Positions 11,178 to 20,121 of a DNA stretch of 64,000 nt are shown here, piece after piece; positions within the stretch are counted from its first letter, which is position 1; the number at the start of each line of letters is the position of its first letter. This DNA is from Anolis sagrei (lineage: Eukaryota; Chordata; Lepidosauria; Squamata; Anolidae), in contig NC_090024.1 in assembly GCF_037176765.1 (NCBI RefSeq), forward strand, positions 196,288,278 to 196,352,277, in the 5' to 3' direction. A program made the position numbers and the translations under genes. The notes below the pieces were generated by a model that searched no databases, was not told where the DNA came from, and was given only the letters and a program-made list of their open reading frames with translations.

Positions 11178-11915
11178 TTATGATGATCTTTTAGCTTCTT
11201 TTTTTCCACTTCTTCGTTTCTTCTTTTTAGGTTTCTTCTTTTGTCTGACCTTCCAATTATCAGGAACAGTTCTGTTTCCATCGATTTTCAGGGCTTGAAC
11301 AATGGCTTGCTTCCATGAAGCATCAGGTTGTAGTGAATAATCTGGAATTCCTCGAGCATCTTTTCTTGGCACTGAAGAGAACTCACTGTCCTTGGAAGAA
11401 CGAACACGAATATTGTCCTTCTTCATGGCAAGCTCATCACTGCTATCTGGACAAACTTCCAAAGCTAGAAATTGCAGCTTTTTCTTTTTATCATCACCAA
11501 TATAGTCTGTGTATATTAGTTTTCTTGTCAGTCTATCAGCTTGGCTTTTATTCTCTCTTTCCTCTCCGTTCAAGGATAAAGGAGATCTCTCTTCCGACAC
11601 ATGGCCAAATCTTCTTTTTCTGTTTACTTTCTCTTCAGATGTATGGATCTTTGTTTCACAGAAGACCCCTGGATATTCTGAACTCGCATCAGCTTCTACT
11701 GTCACATCCAGAGTTTGTTTTCCTTTAGCTTTCTCTTTTACTTTTATTTTATTGTCTTTGTCAAAACGTTCGGCTGAGGTAATTTCTTTATGTGGCGCTG
11801 AAGGAAATACATCTTTTAAGGTCAAGGATTCCTCTTTCTCCTCAGAGTTTATCACTTGTCTTTCCAGACCTATTGTTTCTATACTCTCTTCACTGGCTCT
11901 CAAATAATCAGCCAC
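11178..11915 (-). CDS. Lysine-rich ORF of the LTR element
   Basis: A 245-codon frame on the element's sense strand, downstream of the gag-protease frame. The C-terminal end is strongly basic (runs of K and R around RQKKKPKKKKRRSGKK), like a nuclear-localisation or nucleic-acid-binding tail. The rest is acidic and low in recognisable domains. It has no polymerase or integrase motif. Function unknown. Confidence 0.5.
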   Translation of the reverse strand: MADYLRASEESIETIGLERQVINSEEKEESLTLKDVFPSAPHKEITSAERFDKDNKIKVKEKAKGKQTLDVTVEADASSEYPGVFCETKIHTSEEKVNRKRRFGHVSEERSPLSLNGEERENKSQADRLTRKLIYTDYIGDDKKKKLQFLALEVCPDSSDELAMKKDNIRVRSSKDSEFSSVPRKDARGIPDYSLQPDASWKQAIVQALKIDGNRTVPDNWKVRQKKKPKKKKRRSGKKEAKRSS

Positions 11916-11945
11916 TGGAATCGGCTCTGCTGCAGGGCTTGTTCC

Positions 11946-13709
11946 TCATTTGCATGGTCTCTTCTGGCTGTACACTTCTGACTTTATATTTGGAACACCA
12001 TCTTCAGCAATAAATCTATAGGGTTGTTCTTCTGCTCTTTGTTCCTGTCGAATCTCCTCAACTCCTCCCGTCTTCTTAACAAGCTCAGCAACTGTAGTAC
12101 TGGCTTCTGGGCTCTCATCCCCATCTTGTTGGATGGCAAAACACAGGGCTTTCTGTTCAGGGCTTTCATTGTTACATTCTTTCTCCCCACACGCCATCTT
12201 ACAGAATTTAATCTCCTCAGCCAAATCATTTCCAATTAAACATTGATATGGTATGTCAGGACTGACTGCAAAATCCCACATACCCTTCCATCCTTTATAT
12301 TCTATCGGCAAAGTCACCACGGGTGTTGGGATCGCGGGACCTAAACCTTTTAATTTTATTTCAGAGGTTGGCTGTTGAAATTTCTGAGGTATTATTTCAG
12401 GGTGCGCGATGCATACTTCGGAACCTGTATCTCTGAGTCCTTTCCTGTCTTTGTGATCAATAGAAATGGTTTCTAAGTAGTCCTTAGATGGGCTGCCTGA
12501 CAGGATAAACAGACATTGTTTCTCTTGAGGCTCTGAGCTTGAACTCTCCTTTGAAACAGTATCTGCTTCTGCCCTTGGTGTTTCTTTCATTTTATTCACA
12601 AAGAGGGTTGTTTTCTCCTTCTTTAACAGGGGACATTGATATTTTATATGATCTAATGCTCCACATTGAAAGCACCGTCGTTTTACCTCAGGAGCAGTTG
12701 GTCTTATTACACTCTGCCTCCTATAGGGGGTGTTTTCTATGTCAGCACCCTTTTCTTGCTGTGGGCGCTTTTGTTGTGAATAAAATGGCTGCCTGTTTAT
12801 TCTTTTGTCATTTGGCAGATCTTCCCCTTTGAATCCTTCTTTCAAGGTTGTTATTTGATCCGCCATACCCGCTGCCTCTACAATCGTGGATGGCTTGCGA
12901 TCTTGAATCACCCAACGAATTTCATAAGGAACTAATTGGAAAAATTGTTCCAATTTCAAAAGTTCCCTCAGCTGATGATAATCTTCTACCTCAGACGTCT
13001 TTATCCAACTATCAAACAGTTGAGACAATCTAGAGGCCACCTGAGCAAAACTTTGTGTTTTATCTTTCTTCAACGTCCTGAACTTAAATCTATAATATTC
13101 AGGAGTCAATCTATATTCCTGTTGAACCTGCTTCTTAAACAGATCATAGTCTCTACAAGACTCCTCCGGCATCTGTCCATAAATCTGTAAAAGCTTCTCA
13201 TTTATCTGAGGCCTTAGGTATATCATCCATTTGTCTTTAGCCAACCCAAAATCTCGACAACATCTCTCAAAAGATATAAGGAATTTCTCTGGGTCATCCC
13301 CTTTGGTGAATTTTGGGAATTTCTTTGTCAAATCTGGGGTATCCACTCCAGATCTCCCTTCCTGAACATCATTGGATGTTTGAGACAAAGCCAATCTTTG
13401 TTTCTCTAGCTCAAACTCCATTCTCTTCAATTCTAACTCCTGTTCTCTATCTCTTTGTCTTTCTTCCATCTCCAGTTCTCTCTCTTTTTGTTTTGCCTCA
13501 AATTCTCTTTGTTTCGCCTCTCTCTCCATCTCCAACTCTCTTTCTCTTTGTCTTTCTTTTGCCTCCATTTCCAATCGTTTCATCTCTAACTTATACTTAA
13601 AAGCCATTTCTGTCATAGGCACTGGCTCTGTCTCTGACCCAGAGCTCGAGCTTTCCTCTTGGTCTCCCTCTCTTTCCTCAGCCAGCTTTCTCTGCCGCCT
13701 GGTAGCCAT
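11946..13709 (-). CDS. Gag-protease-like protein of the LTR element (SCAN-related capsid)
   Basis: A 587-residue frame starting 93 bp inside the right LTR. Parts in order: a Glu/Arg-rich coiled coil (about residues 35-115); a capsid-like helical region (about 130-290) with words such as SFERCCRDF, EYYRFKFRTLKK and LEQFFQLVPYEIRWV that resemble the SCAN domain, known to derive from Gmr1-like Gypsy capsids; a zinc knuckle CFQCGALDHIKYQC (C-X2-C-X4-H-X4-C, about 350); and a retropepsin-like region with the DTGSE active-site word and CLIGNDL further on. It is the only clear retroviral-type protein of the element. Confidence 0.8.
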   Translation of the reverse strand: MATRRQRKLAEEREGDQEESSSSGSETEPVPMTEMAFKYKLEMKRLEMEAKERQRERELEMEREAKQREFEAKQKERELEMEERQRDREQELELKRMEFELEKQRLALSQTSNDVQEGRSGVDTPDLTKKFPKFTKGDDPEKFLISFERCCRDFGLAKDKWMIYLRPQINEKLLQIYGQMPEESCRDYDLFKKQVQQEYRLTPEYYRFKFRTLKKDKTQSFAQVASRLSQLFDSWIKTSEVEDYHQLRELLKLEQFFQLVPYEIRWVIQDRKPSTIVEAAGMADQITTLKEGFKGEDLPNDKRINRQPFYSQQKRPQQEKGADIENTPYRRQSVIRPTAPEVKRRCFQCGALDHIKYQCPLLKKEKTTLFVNKMKETPRAEADTVSKESSSSEPQEKQCLFILSGSPSKDYLETISIDHKDRKGLRDTGSEVCIAHPEIIPQKFQQPTSEIKLKGLGPAIPTPVVTLPIEYKGWKGMWDFAVSPDIPYQCLIGNDLAEEIKFCKMACGEKECNNESPEQKALCFAIQQDGDESPEASTTVAELVKKTGGVEEIRQEQRAEEQPYRFIAEDGVPNIKSEVYSQKRPCK

Positions 13710-13802
13710 TTTTCAGCAGCTTTTACCTCACAACTTATTTTAAAATTAAACTTAAGGCACTCGATTAGTTGTTACACGAATCCCGTCGTCTGCCACCAAA
13801 AA

Positions 13803-14813
13803 TGTAACGAAGCGTTAATCCCACCGCTTGTCAACAAAAATGTAACGAAGCTGCGCTAATCTCACTAGATGCCACCAAAAATTATGTGAGGAAGTATTAA
13901 TCTTCTTTAATGTCACCAATATTCTGTGAGGAACCTTCTTTTAAATATCAATTAAGCTGCCACCAATATGTTTAGAGACGCTGGTTTATGTCTCTGTTTA
14001 TCCTTAGTTGTGTTGTGAGGTGATTTTGGTAGTGTGGAATGCACCAAGCATAAAAGCAATGGAGGAGGCAGGTTTGAAATACAAAGAGAACAAGATTTAT
14101 TGTTAACAGAACGTAATTGTTGCAGTTTTGAGAATTTGAACTTGGCACAAGGCTTGATGTTACAAAATGGCTGGTTTGAGATACATGCTTCTGATGATAC
14201 AATTCTCCAAACTTCTTCTTTAGTGAAGTGCTTATACTACTTCAGAGTTCCCTATTGTGAATGTCCACACTGTTTGCCCTATACTCGGAACAAACCACTG
14301 ATCACCAGTCTTTCCTTACTGGCAATCCTGAAGACCCCCTCTATTAGATTCTTTTAACCTAAGCAATCTAACAAGGTAACACCTTCAGCTCTCTTGCTGA
14401 AGAAATATTCACAAATTCTAGGAACTACTGAATTCTCACAGCTTCACAACAGAGCCCTAACTGGCTCTCCTCTTCCCCGGGTCTCTTCCACCGGACTAAC
14501 TACTTTCCCCAGAGTCCTTTCTTGACTCTGCTATTTTCCAGAGCCCTTAACTGGCTCTGCTCTTCTCCGGGTCTCCTCCACCGGACTGGAGCTTAACTGC
14601 CACTTTCAAACCTTTTCCTCCTTAAGCTCCGCCCACCTCCTCTGAGGCTTTGTCTTGTCACCATGGCAACCTATCCCTCACAGCTAGGCCATGGCAATAA
14701 ATGTAAAACCTAAATACAGTTTAAATACAGTATAATAAACACTCTATAATAAACATTATAAATACAGTTTAAACACATTATAAATAACACTTTATAATAA
14801 ACACATCTCTACA
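13803..14813 (-). repeat. LTR, right copy (5' LTR in element orientation)
   Basis: 1,011 bp, same length and sequence as the left LTR where compared. The leader between this LTR and the gag start is about 93 bp and begins with a TGG-containing primer-site-like stretch. Confidence 0.9.
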
Positions 14814-14818
14814 TGCCC
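14814..14818. other. Right TSD of the LTR element
   Basis: TGCCC, identical to 9410-9414; the L2 sequence then continues. Confidence 0.85.
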
Positions 14819-15640
14819 CATACCTTGAGCCGCCAGATCTGGCCACAGTAGTAGATGCCCTAGTTACATCTCCATTGGATTACTGCAACGTGCTCTACAT
14901 GTGGCTGCCTTTAAAGAGCACTCGGAAGCTTCAACTGGTCCAGAGATTTGCGGACAGGTTACAAACTGGAGCGCAGTGCAAGGAGTGAACAACTCTCATG
15001 TTATGGCAGTTCCACTGGCTACTGGTTTGCTACCGGGTGAAATTTAAAGTGCTGGTTGTTAACTTTAAAGCTCTAAATGATTCATGTCCAGACTACCTGA
15101 CCATCTGCCTCATATGAACTTGCCCGGTCACTGTGTTCATCAAGTGAGACCCTCCTCTCAATCCCACACCTGTCCCAAATCCAGCAGGTGGAGATGAGAG
15201 AGGGCCTTTTCTGTAGTCACCCCGCCTCTGGAACTCTCTCCCAAGGGAGATTAAAATGGCCCCCACACTCTCCTCTTTCAGGAAACAATAAAAATGTACC
15301 TATGCTCCCAGGCTTATGGAGAATCAAATGTTTGAATATCTGGCCCCCACACAATGAATGGTTTATCGACTGGACTTTGAAGACAGATATGACTTTTAAT
15401 TTATTATTCTGAGTTTTTAATCCTGTTTTAAACACTGCAAGTTGTGTTTCATTGATTGCTATTATGTCTTAGTTATGATGAATTGTTTTATTATTATTTG
15501 CTTTTGATTTATTGTGAATTTGTATTTTTGTGTATTTGTGTGGCATCGAATGGCTGCCATCCATGTTGTTAGCCGCCCCGAGTTCCTAAGGGGAGATGGG
15601 GAAGGAAACAAATAAACTTGATGTGACCAAGATTTCTAGT
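14819..15640 (+). mobile_element. L2-type LINE, 3' segment
   Basis: Continuation of the LINE broken at 9414: the words 'ggattactgcaacgtgctct', 'cagttccactggctactggt' and 'ggaactctctcccaaggg' are typical of the L2 ORF2 C-terminal region. The 3' end has 'gccgccccgagttcctaagg' followed by AAATAAA-like sequence at about 15610. The C-terminal frame is broken. Confidence 0.75.
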
Positions 15641-15644
15641 AGCA

Positions 15645-15655
15645 CTTTTAAGTTT
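15645..15655. other. Left TSD of the mirror-image Penelope insertion
   Basis: CTTTTAAGTTT, repeated exactly at 20111-20121, so everything between entered as one event. Confidence 0.8.
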
Positions 15656-18212
15656 GTCGAAGGCTTTCATGGCCGGAATCACTCAGTTCTTGTGGGTTTT
15701 TTCGGGCTATATGGCCATGTTCTAGAGGCATTTCTCCTGACGTTTCGCCTGCATCTATGGCAAGCATCCTCAGAGGTCTGCTGGAGCTGGGAAAAAGGGG
15801 TTTATATATCTGTGGAATGACCAGGGTGAGACAAAAGGCTTTTGTGAGTTGGGCTAGGTGTGAATCTTTTCAACTGACCACCTTGATTAGCATACAATGG
15901 GCTGACAGTGCCTGGAGCAAACTCTTCTTGAAAGGTGATTAGATGTCCCTGCCTGTTTTTCTCTCTGCTGTTTTAATTTTCGAATTTTTTAATACTGGTA
16001 GCCAGATTTTGTTCGTTTTCATGGTTTCTTCCTTTCTGTTGAAATTGTCCACATGTTTGTGGATTTCAATGGCTTCTCTGTGTAGTCTGACATGGTGGTT
16101 GTGAGAGTGGTCCAGCATTTTTGTGTTCTCAAATAAAATGCTGTGTCCAGGCTGGTTCATCAGGTGCTCTGCTATGGCTGACTTCTCTGGTTGAAGTAGT
16201 CTGCAGTGCCTTTCATGTTCCTGGATTCTTGTTTGGGCGCTGCGTTTGGTGGTCCCTATGTAGACTTGTCCACAGCTGCATGGTATACGGTAGACTCCTG
16301 CAGAGGTGAGAGGATCCCTCTTGTCCTTTGCTGAACGTAGCATTTGTTGGATTTTCCTGGTGGGTTTGTAGATTGTTTGTATGTTGTGTTTCTTCATCAG
16401 CTTCCCTATGCGATCAGTGGTTCCCTTGATGTATGGCAGGAACACTTTTCCTCTGGGTGGATCTTCATCTTTACTCTTGTGGCTTGTTCTTGGTCTTGCA
16501 GCTCTTCTGATGTCTGAGGTGGAGTATCCATTGGTCTGTAGAGCCCAGTTGAGGTGGTTCAGTTCATCTTGGAAGAGGTGGGGTTCACAGATTCTTTTTG
16601 CACGGTCTGCCAAGGCTTTGATGGTGCTTCTTTTTTGACTTGGGTGATGGTTGGAGTTTTTATGGAGATATCTATCTGTGTGTGTGGGTTTTCTGTAAAC
16701 GGTGTGACCCAATTGTTGATCTGGTTTGCGGATGACTAGGACATCTAGAAAAGGCAGTCTTCCTTCCTTTTCTTTTTCCATAGTGAACTGGATGTTAGGG
16801 TGGATGCTGTTAAGATGTTCCAGGAACCTGTTGAGTTCTTCATCTCCATGGCTCCAAATGGTGAAAGTGTCATCCACATATCTGAACCATATAGTGGGCT
16901 TTTTGGTTGCTGTTTCAAGAGCTTGTTTTTCAAATTGTTCCATGTAGAAGTTAGCTATGACTGGGCTGAGAGGGCTCCCCATAGCTACTCCATCTTTCTG
17001 TTCGTAGAATTCATTGTCCCACTGAAAATAGCTGGTGGTGAGGCAATGGTGAAACAGCGCCGTGATGTCTTCTGGGAACCTCTGGTTGATGAGTGCCATG
17101 GTGTCTGCAACTGGGACCATGGTAAATAGAGACACCACATCGAAGCTGATCAGTTTGTCATTTGGATTTAGCTTGAGATTGCTGATTTTTTCAATGAAAT
17201 GGGCTGAGTCCTTGATGTAGTGTGTTGTGAGCCCAATGTGGCTTTGTAACTGTGCAGCAAGAAATTTGGCTAAGTCATATGTGGGGGACCCAATGGCACT
17301 CACGATTGGTCTGAGTGGGGTGGAGTCCTTATGGATTTTGGGGAGTCCATAAAGCCTGGGTGGAAGGGCTTCCGATTTACATAGCTGCTGTCGTATGTCG
17401 AAGTTGACTGAGGAGTTTTTAATTAGAGTGTTGGTTTTTCTGGTTATTTTGAAAGTTGGGTCTTGCTTAAGTTTTCTGTATATAGTAGGGTCCAGGAGTT
17501 TTTTGATCTTCTCCTTGTATTGCTCTGTATGCATGATGACTGTGGCATTCCCCTTGTCTGCTGGCAGAATGAGGATATCAGGATCTGAATTTAGGTCTCT
17601 AATGGCTTCTCTTTCCTTCCTAGTAATGTTACTGGAGGGGAGTTTTGCCTTTTTCAGGATCCTTGCTGCTTCCGCTCGTACTTCTTCTGCTTCCTCCTCT
17701 GGGAGGCGGTAAATTGCTGATTCGACATTGGCAATGATGTTTTCTACTGGGATCCTGGTGGCGGTTACAGCAAAGTTTCCTCCTTTCGCTAGTATGGATA
17801 CTTGGTCTTCAGAGAGTTGTCTGTCTGTCAGGTTGATGATGGTCCGTGATGTATTCAGTTCTGGTTTCGGCTGTTGCTTTTGTCGTTTGTGGAATTTTTG
17901 TTTTTGTCTGTTGGTGTGGACAGCCATGTTTTTCTCCATTTTCCTGTAAGTGAGATTGTCTATTTTGTCCCAGTCCTGGGAATTCATCTTCTGGCTGATA
18001 TTGATATGGAGATGCAGCAGTTCCTTGTCTGTGTTTGCGAGTTCCTTGCGGATGGTGTGGATTCTCTCTCTTAAGAGGTTGCGTTCCAGGTGGTCATAGA
18101 TCCGGTGAGCCTGTGGTGTTTTGAAAGTCCTTTTGGCTGCGAGGAATTGTGGGATGGTATCTGTGTCTCTGCAGCGTATATCCTCATTCTGCCAGCTGAT
18201 ATCCTCTGCAGC
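15656..18212 (-). mobile_element. Penelope-like element, copy A (minus arm of a mirror pair)
   Basis: The 3' end is at 15656 (GTCGAAGGCTTTCATGGCC on the plus strand, the usual sauropsid PLE terminus) and the coding region runs leftward from about 18210. Positions 15656-17580 form one arm of a near-perfect inverted repeat with 18213-20110. The part 17581-18212 is present only once and holds the N-terminal coding region. It is probably 5'-truncated. Confidence 0.85.
15939..18212 (-). CDS. Penelope-like reverse transcriptase/GIY-YIG endonuclease (copy A)
   Basis: A single open frame on the minus strand. The open frame extends to 18398, but the residues encoded right of about 18212 are antisense of copy B and not part of the protein. 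Domain order: N-terminal helical region; reverse transcriptase with PRLYGLPKIHKD, DVVSLFTMVP, GVAMGSPLSPVIANFYME and the active site RYVDDTFTIW; C-terminal GIY-YIG endonuclease with GVYRIPCSCGQVYIGTT followed by R-X-Q-EH. Reverse-transcriptase plus GIY-YIG is the diagnostic layout of Penelope elements. About 750 residues are present and open, so this copy is recent; the true start may be missing. Confidence 0.85.
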   Translation of the reverse strand, partial: AAEDISWQNEDIRCRDTDTIPQFLAAKRTFKTPQAHRIYDHLERNLLRERIHTIRKELANTDKELLHLHINISQKMNSQDWDKIDNLTYRKMEKNMAVHTNRQKQKFHKRQKQQPKPELNTSRTIINLTDRQLSEDQVSILAKGGNFAVTATRIPVENIIANVESAIYRLPEEEAEEVRAEAARILKKAKLPSSNITRKEREAIRDLNSDPDILILPADKGNATVIMHTEQYKEKIKKLLDPTIYRKLKQDPTFKITRKTNTLIKNSSVNFDIRQQLCKSEALPPRLYGLPKIHKDSTPLRPIVSAIGSPTYDLAKFLAAQLQSHIGLTTHYIKDSAHFIEKISNLKLNPNDKLISFDVVSLFTMVPVADTMALINQRFPEDITALFHHCLTTSYFQWDNEFYEQKDGVAMGSPLSPVIANFYMEQFEKQALETATKKPTIWFRYVDDTFTIWSHGDEELNRFLEHLNSIHPNIQFTMEKEKEGRLPFLDVLVIRKPDQQLGHTVYRKPTHTDRYLHKNSNHHPSQKRSTIKALADRAKRICEPHLFQDELNHLNWALQTNGYSTSDIRRAARPRTSHKSKDEDPPRGKVFLPYIKGTTDRIGKLMKKHNIQTIYKPTRKIQQMLRSAKDKRDPLTSAGVYRIPCSCGQVYIGTTKRSAQTRIQEHERHCRLLQPEKSAIAEHLMNQPGHSILFENTKMLDHSHNHHVRLHREAIEIHKHVDNFNRKEETMKTNKIWLPVLKNSKIKTAERKTGRDI

Positions 18213-19854
18213 TGATATCCTCATTCTGCCAGCAGACAAGGGGAATGCCACAGTCATCATGCATACAGAGCAATACAAGGAGAAGATCAAAAAACTCCTG
18301 GACCCTACTATATACAGAAAACTTAAGCAAGACCCAACTTCCAAAATAACCAGAAAAACCAACACTCTAATTAAAAACTCCTCAGTCAACTTCGACATAC
18401 GACAGCAGTTATGTAAATCGGAAGCCCTTCCACCCAGGCTTTATGGACTCCCCAAAATCCATAAGGACTCCACCCCACTCAGACCAATCGTGAGTGCCAT
18501 TGGGTCCCCCACATATGACTTAGCCAAATTTCTTGCTGCACAGTTACAAAGCCACATTGGGCTCACAACACACTACATCAAGGACTCAGCCCATTTCATT
18601 GAAAAAATCAGCAATCTCAAGCTAAATCCAAATGACAAACTGATCAGCTTCGATGTGGTGTCTCTATTTACCATGGTCCCAGTTGCAGACACCATGGCAC
18701 TCATCAACCAGAGGTTCCCAGAAGACATCACGGCGCTGTTTCACCATTGCCTCACCACCAGCTATTTTCAGTGGGACAATGAATTCTACGAACAGAAAGA
18801 TGGAGTAGCTATGGGGAGCCCTCTCAGCCCAGTCATAGCTAACTTCTACATGGAACAATTTGAAAAACAAGCTCTTGAAACAGCAACCAAAAAGCCCACT
18901 ATATGGTTCAGATATGTGGATGACACTTTCACCATTTGGAGCCATGGAGATGAAGAACTCAACAGGTTCCTGGAACATCTTAACAGCATCCACCCTAACA
19001 TCCAGTTCACTATGGAAAAAGAAAAGGAAGGAAGACTGCCTTTTCTAGATGTCCTAGTCATCCGCAAACCAGATCAACAATTGGGTCACACCGTTTACAG
19101 AAAACCCACACACACAGATAGATATCTCCATAAAAACTCCAACCATCACCCAAGTCAAAAAAGAAGCACCATCAAAGCCTTGGCAGACCGTGCAAAAAGA
19201 ATCTGTGAACCCCACCTCTTCCAAGATGAACTGAACCACCTCAACTGGGCTCTACAGGCCAATGGATACTCCACCTCAGACATCAGAAGAGCTGCAAGAC
19301 CAAGAACAAGCCACAAGAGTAAAGATGAAGATCCACCCAGAGGAAAAGTGTTCCTGCCATACATCAAGGGAACCACTGATCGCATAGGGAAGCTGATGAA
19401 GAAACACAACATACAAACAATCTACAAACCCACCAGGAAAATCCAACAAATGCTACGTTCAGCAAAGGACAAGAGGGATCCTCTCACCTCTGCAGGAGTC
19501 TACCGTATACCATGCAGCTGTGGACAAGTCTACATAGGGACCACCAAACGCAGCGCCCAAACAAGAATCCAGGAACATGAAAGGCACTGCAGACTACTTC
19601 AACCAGAGAAGTCAGCCATAGCAGAGCACCTGATGAACCAGCCTGGACACAGCATTTTATTTGAGAACACAAAAATGCTGGACCACTCTCACAACCACCA
19701 TGTCAGACTACACAGAGAAGCCATTGAAATCCACAAACATGTGGACAATTTCAACAGAAAGGAAGAAACCATGAAAATGAACAAAATCTGGCTACCAGTA
19801 TTAAAAAATTCGAAAATTAAAACAGCAGAGAGAAAAACAGGCAGGGACATCTAA
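18213..19854 (+). CDS. Penelope-like reverse transcriptase/endonuclease (copy B, 5'-truncated)
   Basis: An open frame of about 546 residues for the element portion (the frame formally begins at 18121 in junction sequence). It keeps YVDDTFTIW and the GIY-YIG motif. Compared with copy A I noticed only a few residue changes (for example F/S before KITRK, T/A in LQxNGYS, T/M in MKxNK), so the two arms are about 99% alike. Confidence 0.85.
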
Positions 19855-20110
19855 TCACCTTTCAAGAAGAGTTTGCTCCAGGCACTGTCAGCCCATTGTA
19901 TGCTAATCAAGGTGGTCAGTTGAAAAGATTCACACCTAGCCCAACTCACAAAAGCCTTTTGTCTCACCCTGGTCATTCCACAGATATATAAACCCCTTTT
20001 TCCCAGCTCCAGCAGACCTCTGAGGATGCTTGCCATAGATGCAGGCGAAACGTCAGGAGAAATGCCTCTAGAACATGGCCATATAGCCCGAAAAAACCCA
20101 CAAGAACTGA
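18213..20110 (+). mobile_element. Penelope-like element, copy B (plus arm of a mirror pair)
   Basis: Starts inside the reverse-transcriptase region (the word LPADKGNATVIM) and ends at 20110 with CACAAGAACTGA, about 27 bp short of copy A's 3' end. It is the inverted partner of 15656-17580. Between the arms, 18178-18235 contains short repeated words (ATATCCTCATTCTGCC), suggesting microhomology at the join. Confidence 0.85.
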
Positions 20111-20121
20111 CTTTTAAGTTT
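20111..20121. other. Right TSD of the mirror-image Penelope insertion
   Basis: CTTTTAAGTTT, matching 15645-15655. Confidence 0.8.

Larger units (their letters stand above)
9415..14813 (-). mobile_element. Ty3/Gypsy-type LTR element with gag-protease only, recent
   Basis: A 5,399-bp insertion inside the L2 LINE, bounded by TGCCC duplications and by two 1,011-bp direct repeats that start TG and end CA on the plus strand as well. The element runs on the minus strand: the gag-like frame is on that strand, a purine-rich tract (GGGGAGGAAGG) adjoins the left LTR, and a TGG-starting primer-site-like stretch adjoins the right LTR. The internal part is only 3.4 kb and has no reverse transcriptase, RNase H or integrase, so it would depend on a partner for mobility. 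The LTRs show no difference where I compared them, so the insertion looks very young. Confidence 0.88.

Noticed and set aside
11315-11907. Plus-strand frames of 132-137 codons
   Set aside because: Antisense of the LTR element's own sense frames.
18121-18398. Apparent extra N-terminal residues on both PLE open frames
   Set aside because: Each is antisense of the opposite arm read through the mirror junction, not element protein.
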